A stretch of 7,164 nt of DNA, from assembly GCA_025457785.1 (NCBI GenBank), contig JALOTS010000112.1:1-7164 (forward strand). The letters are read 5' to 3'. The stretch comes from Pontiellaceae bacterium (lineage in GTDB: Bacteria > Verrucomicrobiota > Kiritimatiellia > Kiritimatiellales > Tichowtungiaceae). The notes under the pieces were generated by a model that did not search any database, was not told the DNA's origin, and saw only the letters and a program-made list of their open reading frames with translations. The position numbers and the translations under genes were made by a program. This document shows positions 5,719-7,164 of this stretch, piece after piece (within the stretch, counting starts at the first letter, position 1; every line of letters begins with the position of its first letter).

Positions 5719-6042
5719 TCATACCCGGAAACAGCGCTCGATATCGCGCAGATCGAACGTCACGCGGCCGATCCGCAGCGGCACCTCGTCCTTCTTCGAC
5801 TCGGGCAGAAGCAATGTATTCAGCATCAGCCTGCCGGTAAACTCCTCGTCCCAGCCGATCAGCTTTAAACGGACTTTTTCTTCGAGCATCACCCCGAACT
5901 TTTTACTGAGCCGTTCGATGGCCGCCTTGCGCTCCTTGACGAACTGCTTATAGCCCCGGCCCAGCGGATCGCGGGGAAACTCCGGCAGCGCATCATCCGC
6001 CGGAGGCGAAAAATCGAAATCCAACTGACCGTCATTTTCCAT
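5719..6042 (-). CDS. Hypothetical protein, possible small beta-barrel
   Basis: I do not recognise a named family for this 107-residue cytoplasmic-looking protein. The N-terminal 25 residues are acidic and Pro-rich (MENDGQLDFDFSPPADD). A charged helix follows at about 30-50 (KQFVKERKAAIERLSKKFG). Residues about 56-107 alternate like beta strands: KVRLKLIGWDEEFTGRLML, NTLLLPE, then VPLRIGRVTFDLRDIERCFRV. The pattern of a strand, a Gly-Arg-Leu strand and a final short helix/strand is reminiscent of SH3- or Sm-like barrels, but this is inference from spacing only. The frame is well formed with no signal peptide or membrane segment. The ribosome-binding site before the ATG at 6040-6042 is weak. 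The gene lies 44 bases downstream of the surface-protein gene on the same strand, with a palindrome in the gap. Confidence 0.72.
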   Translation of the reverse strand: MENDGQLDFDFSPPADDALPEFPRDPLGRGYKQFVKERKAAIERLSKKFGVMLEEKVRLKLIGWDEEFTGRLMLNTLLLPESKKDEVPLRIGRVTFDLRDIERCFRV

Positions 6043-6062
6043 GCCCGGATTTTTAACAGATT

Positions 6063-6077
6063 TTCCAACGGTTGGAA
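6063..6077. repeat. Perfect palindrome TTCCAAC-G-GTTGGAA
   Basis: Seven-base arms (6063-6069 and 6071-6077) flank a single G. As RNA it could form a six-pair stem with a three-base loop. It lies 9 bases downstream of the surface-protein stop and 20 bases upstream of the 107-residue gene. On the minus strand it is followed by AAAATCTG, not a T-run, so it is not a standard terminator; a protein-binding site or a dispersed palindrome is as likely. Confidence 0.6.
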
Positions 6078-6086
6078 GCCAGCACC

Positions 6087-7164
6087 CTACTGCAATTGAA
6101 CTTCAATTTTGTAAAACCCGCTCGACTCAGCTTGATGCAGCGTATCCGTATAACTGTTCTGCGGATAATCGATGCCGTCCTGTAAAAGCTGCAAACTGTT
6201 CGTCAGCACGCCGGTCCAATAGACTCCGTAGGTGCGGTTGCTGACGGACTGCCAGCGGATCACCATGCCGCCAATCGAGTCAACCATATCTTCCACCCCG
6301 AAATGAGAGTCCGGATCTGTCGGGTCCATTCCGGCGATAAATTCTTCAAGATTGCTTTGTCCGTCATGATCCGGATCGTCATCCGGGTCAGCATCCCCGC
6401 CGAAATATTCTATTTCCCACGCGTCCGGCATTCCATCTTCATCCGAGTCCTGAGTGCCCGTCACGGAAATTTCACCGGCAGTATAAAGCGCCGAGGTATC
6501 CCAGCCCAAACCGAATGACAGTTCCGGAAGATTCAGCGTCGTGAAGGTTCCGCCGGGCTGACTGCTCCAGCAGAACAAATAAAAACGGTCATCTTTTGCC
6601 GGAACTACCCCCCCATCCAAACGAACCGACAGTACACCGTTCAGCGTGGCCGTATCTGTAATCCGGACCGGCGGTTCATCCGCTTTTGCCGTCAGCGCCA
6701 TAACGCCTCCGGATTCCATCCAAAGACGCTGCGACTCGAAAGCCCCGTTCTCAACATCCAGCGCTGCGCCTGAGTAGAGACCCAGCCAATAAGCCTGAAC
6801 CGTCGCCCCCTGATCGATCAGCAGCCGGTTCGCTTCCCCGGACAGATTGATGTCCTCCGTCGACACAAGCGTATTTTCACCACGGACAGTCATTATATTG
6901 TTCGTGCTGCCTTCCGGCCCGCCGATCACAACCCCTCCGGAATTCAATGCGCCCCCGGCAGAAATCAGCATCCGGTTTCCCTCGCCGGAAAAATAGAAAC
7001 AGCCGGAATCCTGATGGAGTTCCGACCCTTCTCCGGAAATTGTCACCGTGTTGCTGTCCGAGGTAAAGTCCAGATTGCCCGAGGTCTCCACGCGTCCACC
7101 GCTCAGAATATCCAGATCAACCCCGCCGGTTCCATCGATAGAATTAAAGTGAAAAATCCCGCCG
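6087..7164 (-). CDS. Large beta-helical surface protein with type-3 calcium repeat (partial, N-terminus off window)
   Basis: The frame is open from the right edge to the TAG at 6087-6089, giving 358 visible residues; a GTG at 7089-7091 is internal and not a likely start, since the reading frame continues upstream without a stop. The first half is Gly/Ser/Asn-rich with repeating rungs of about 20-26 residues marked by SGEGNRMLISAGGAL, STNNIMTVRGENTLV, SGEANRLLIDQGATV and SGAALDVENGA, as in autotransporter-type beta-helices. A closing segment with DDRFYLFCW and a Gly-rich turn follows. Bases 6312-6449 encode DSDEDGMPDAWE through DPDDDPDHDGQSNLEEFIAG, a thrombospondin type-3-like Asp-rich repeat that should bind calcium. 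The last 70 residues (MVIRWQSVSNRTYGVYW to GFYKIEVQLQ) form a beta-rich C-terminal domain I associate with PVC extracellular proteins. There is no LPXTG, PEP-CTERM or outer-membrane barrel at the end, so its anchoring is unknown. Confidence 0.82.
   Translation of the reverse strand, partial: GGIFHFNSIDGTGGVDLDILSGGRVETSGNLDFTSDSNTVTISGEGSELHQDSGCFYFSGEGNRMLISAGGALNSGGVVIGGPEGSTNNIMTVRGENTLVSTEDINLSGEANRLLIDQGATVQAYWLGLYSGAALDVENGAFESQRLWMESGGVMALTAKADEPPVRITDTATLNGVLSVRLDGGVVPAKDDRFYLFCWSSQPGGTFTTLNLPELSFGLGWDTSALYTAGEISVTGTQDSDEDGMPDAWEIEYFGGDADPDDDPDHDGQSNLEEFIAGMDPTDPDSHFGVEDMVDSIGGMVIRWQSVSNRTYGVYWTGVLTNSLQLLQDGIDYPQNSYTDTLHQAESSGFYKIEVQLQ

Overview
The window looks like a chromosomal segment of a PVC-group bacterium, most likely Kiritimatiellota or a close relative among Verrucomicrobiota/Lentisphaerota. 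This placement is inferred from two things. One is the partial surface protein at the right edge, which has a beta-helix passenger, a DSDxDGMPD-type calcium repeat and a short C-terminal beta domain. The other is the repeat-rich short intergenic spacers. No rRNA, tRNA or marker alignment in the window confirms it.

Left block (1-3940, all minus strand, reading right to left). The order is a DUF2089 zinc-ribbon/helix-turn-helix protein, a five-segment membrane protein resembling the YIP1 family, the Holliday-junction resolvase RuvC, the biotin carrier AccB, the biotin carboxylase AccC, and a two-helix membrane protein with an Asp23/AmaP-like domain that runs off the left edge. The first two genes overlap by 8 bases and the other gaps are 35-104 bases, so this is probably one operon. 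It mixes a putative regulator/membrane pair, DNA repair, the first step of fatty-acid synthesis, and an envelope protein. The spacers are not blank: a tandem 14-base repeat lies between accB and accC, and an inverted repeat lies just before the AmaP-like start.

Centre (3941-5502). A 229-base divergent intergenic region, extremely AT-rich on its left half, separates the left operon from a plus-strand pair: ruvA and a secreted protein with a carbohydrate-binding-type domain and one PASTA domain. That protein has a strong ribosome-binding site embedded in the last codons of ruvA. RuvA and RuvC are therefore transcribed divergently, and ruvB does not follow ruvA.

Right block (5503-7164). A 216-base spacer contains three separate inverted-repeat structures and looks like a dispersed non-coding element. 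Beyond it lie two minus-strand genes: a 107-residue protein of unknown function and, upstream of it, the C-terminal 358 residues of a large beta-helical surface protein. A perfect 15-base palindrome sits in the 44-base gap between them.

No defence system, CRISPR array, transposase or biosynthetic cluster is visible. The points most worth following are the Asp23/AmaP-like protein attached to accBC, the DUF2089-membrane protein pair heading the operon, the ruvA-coupled secreted protein, and the intergenic repeat structures.
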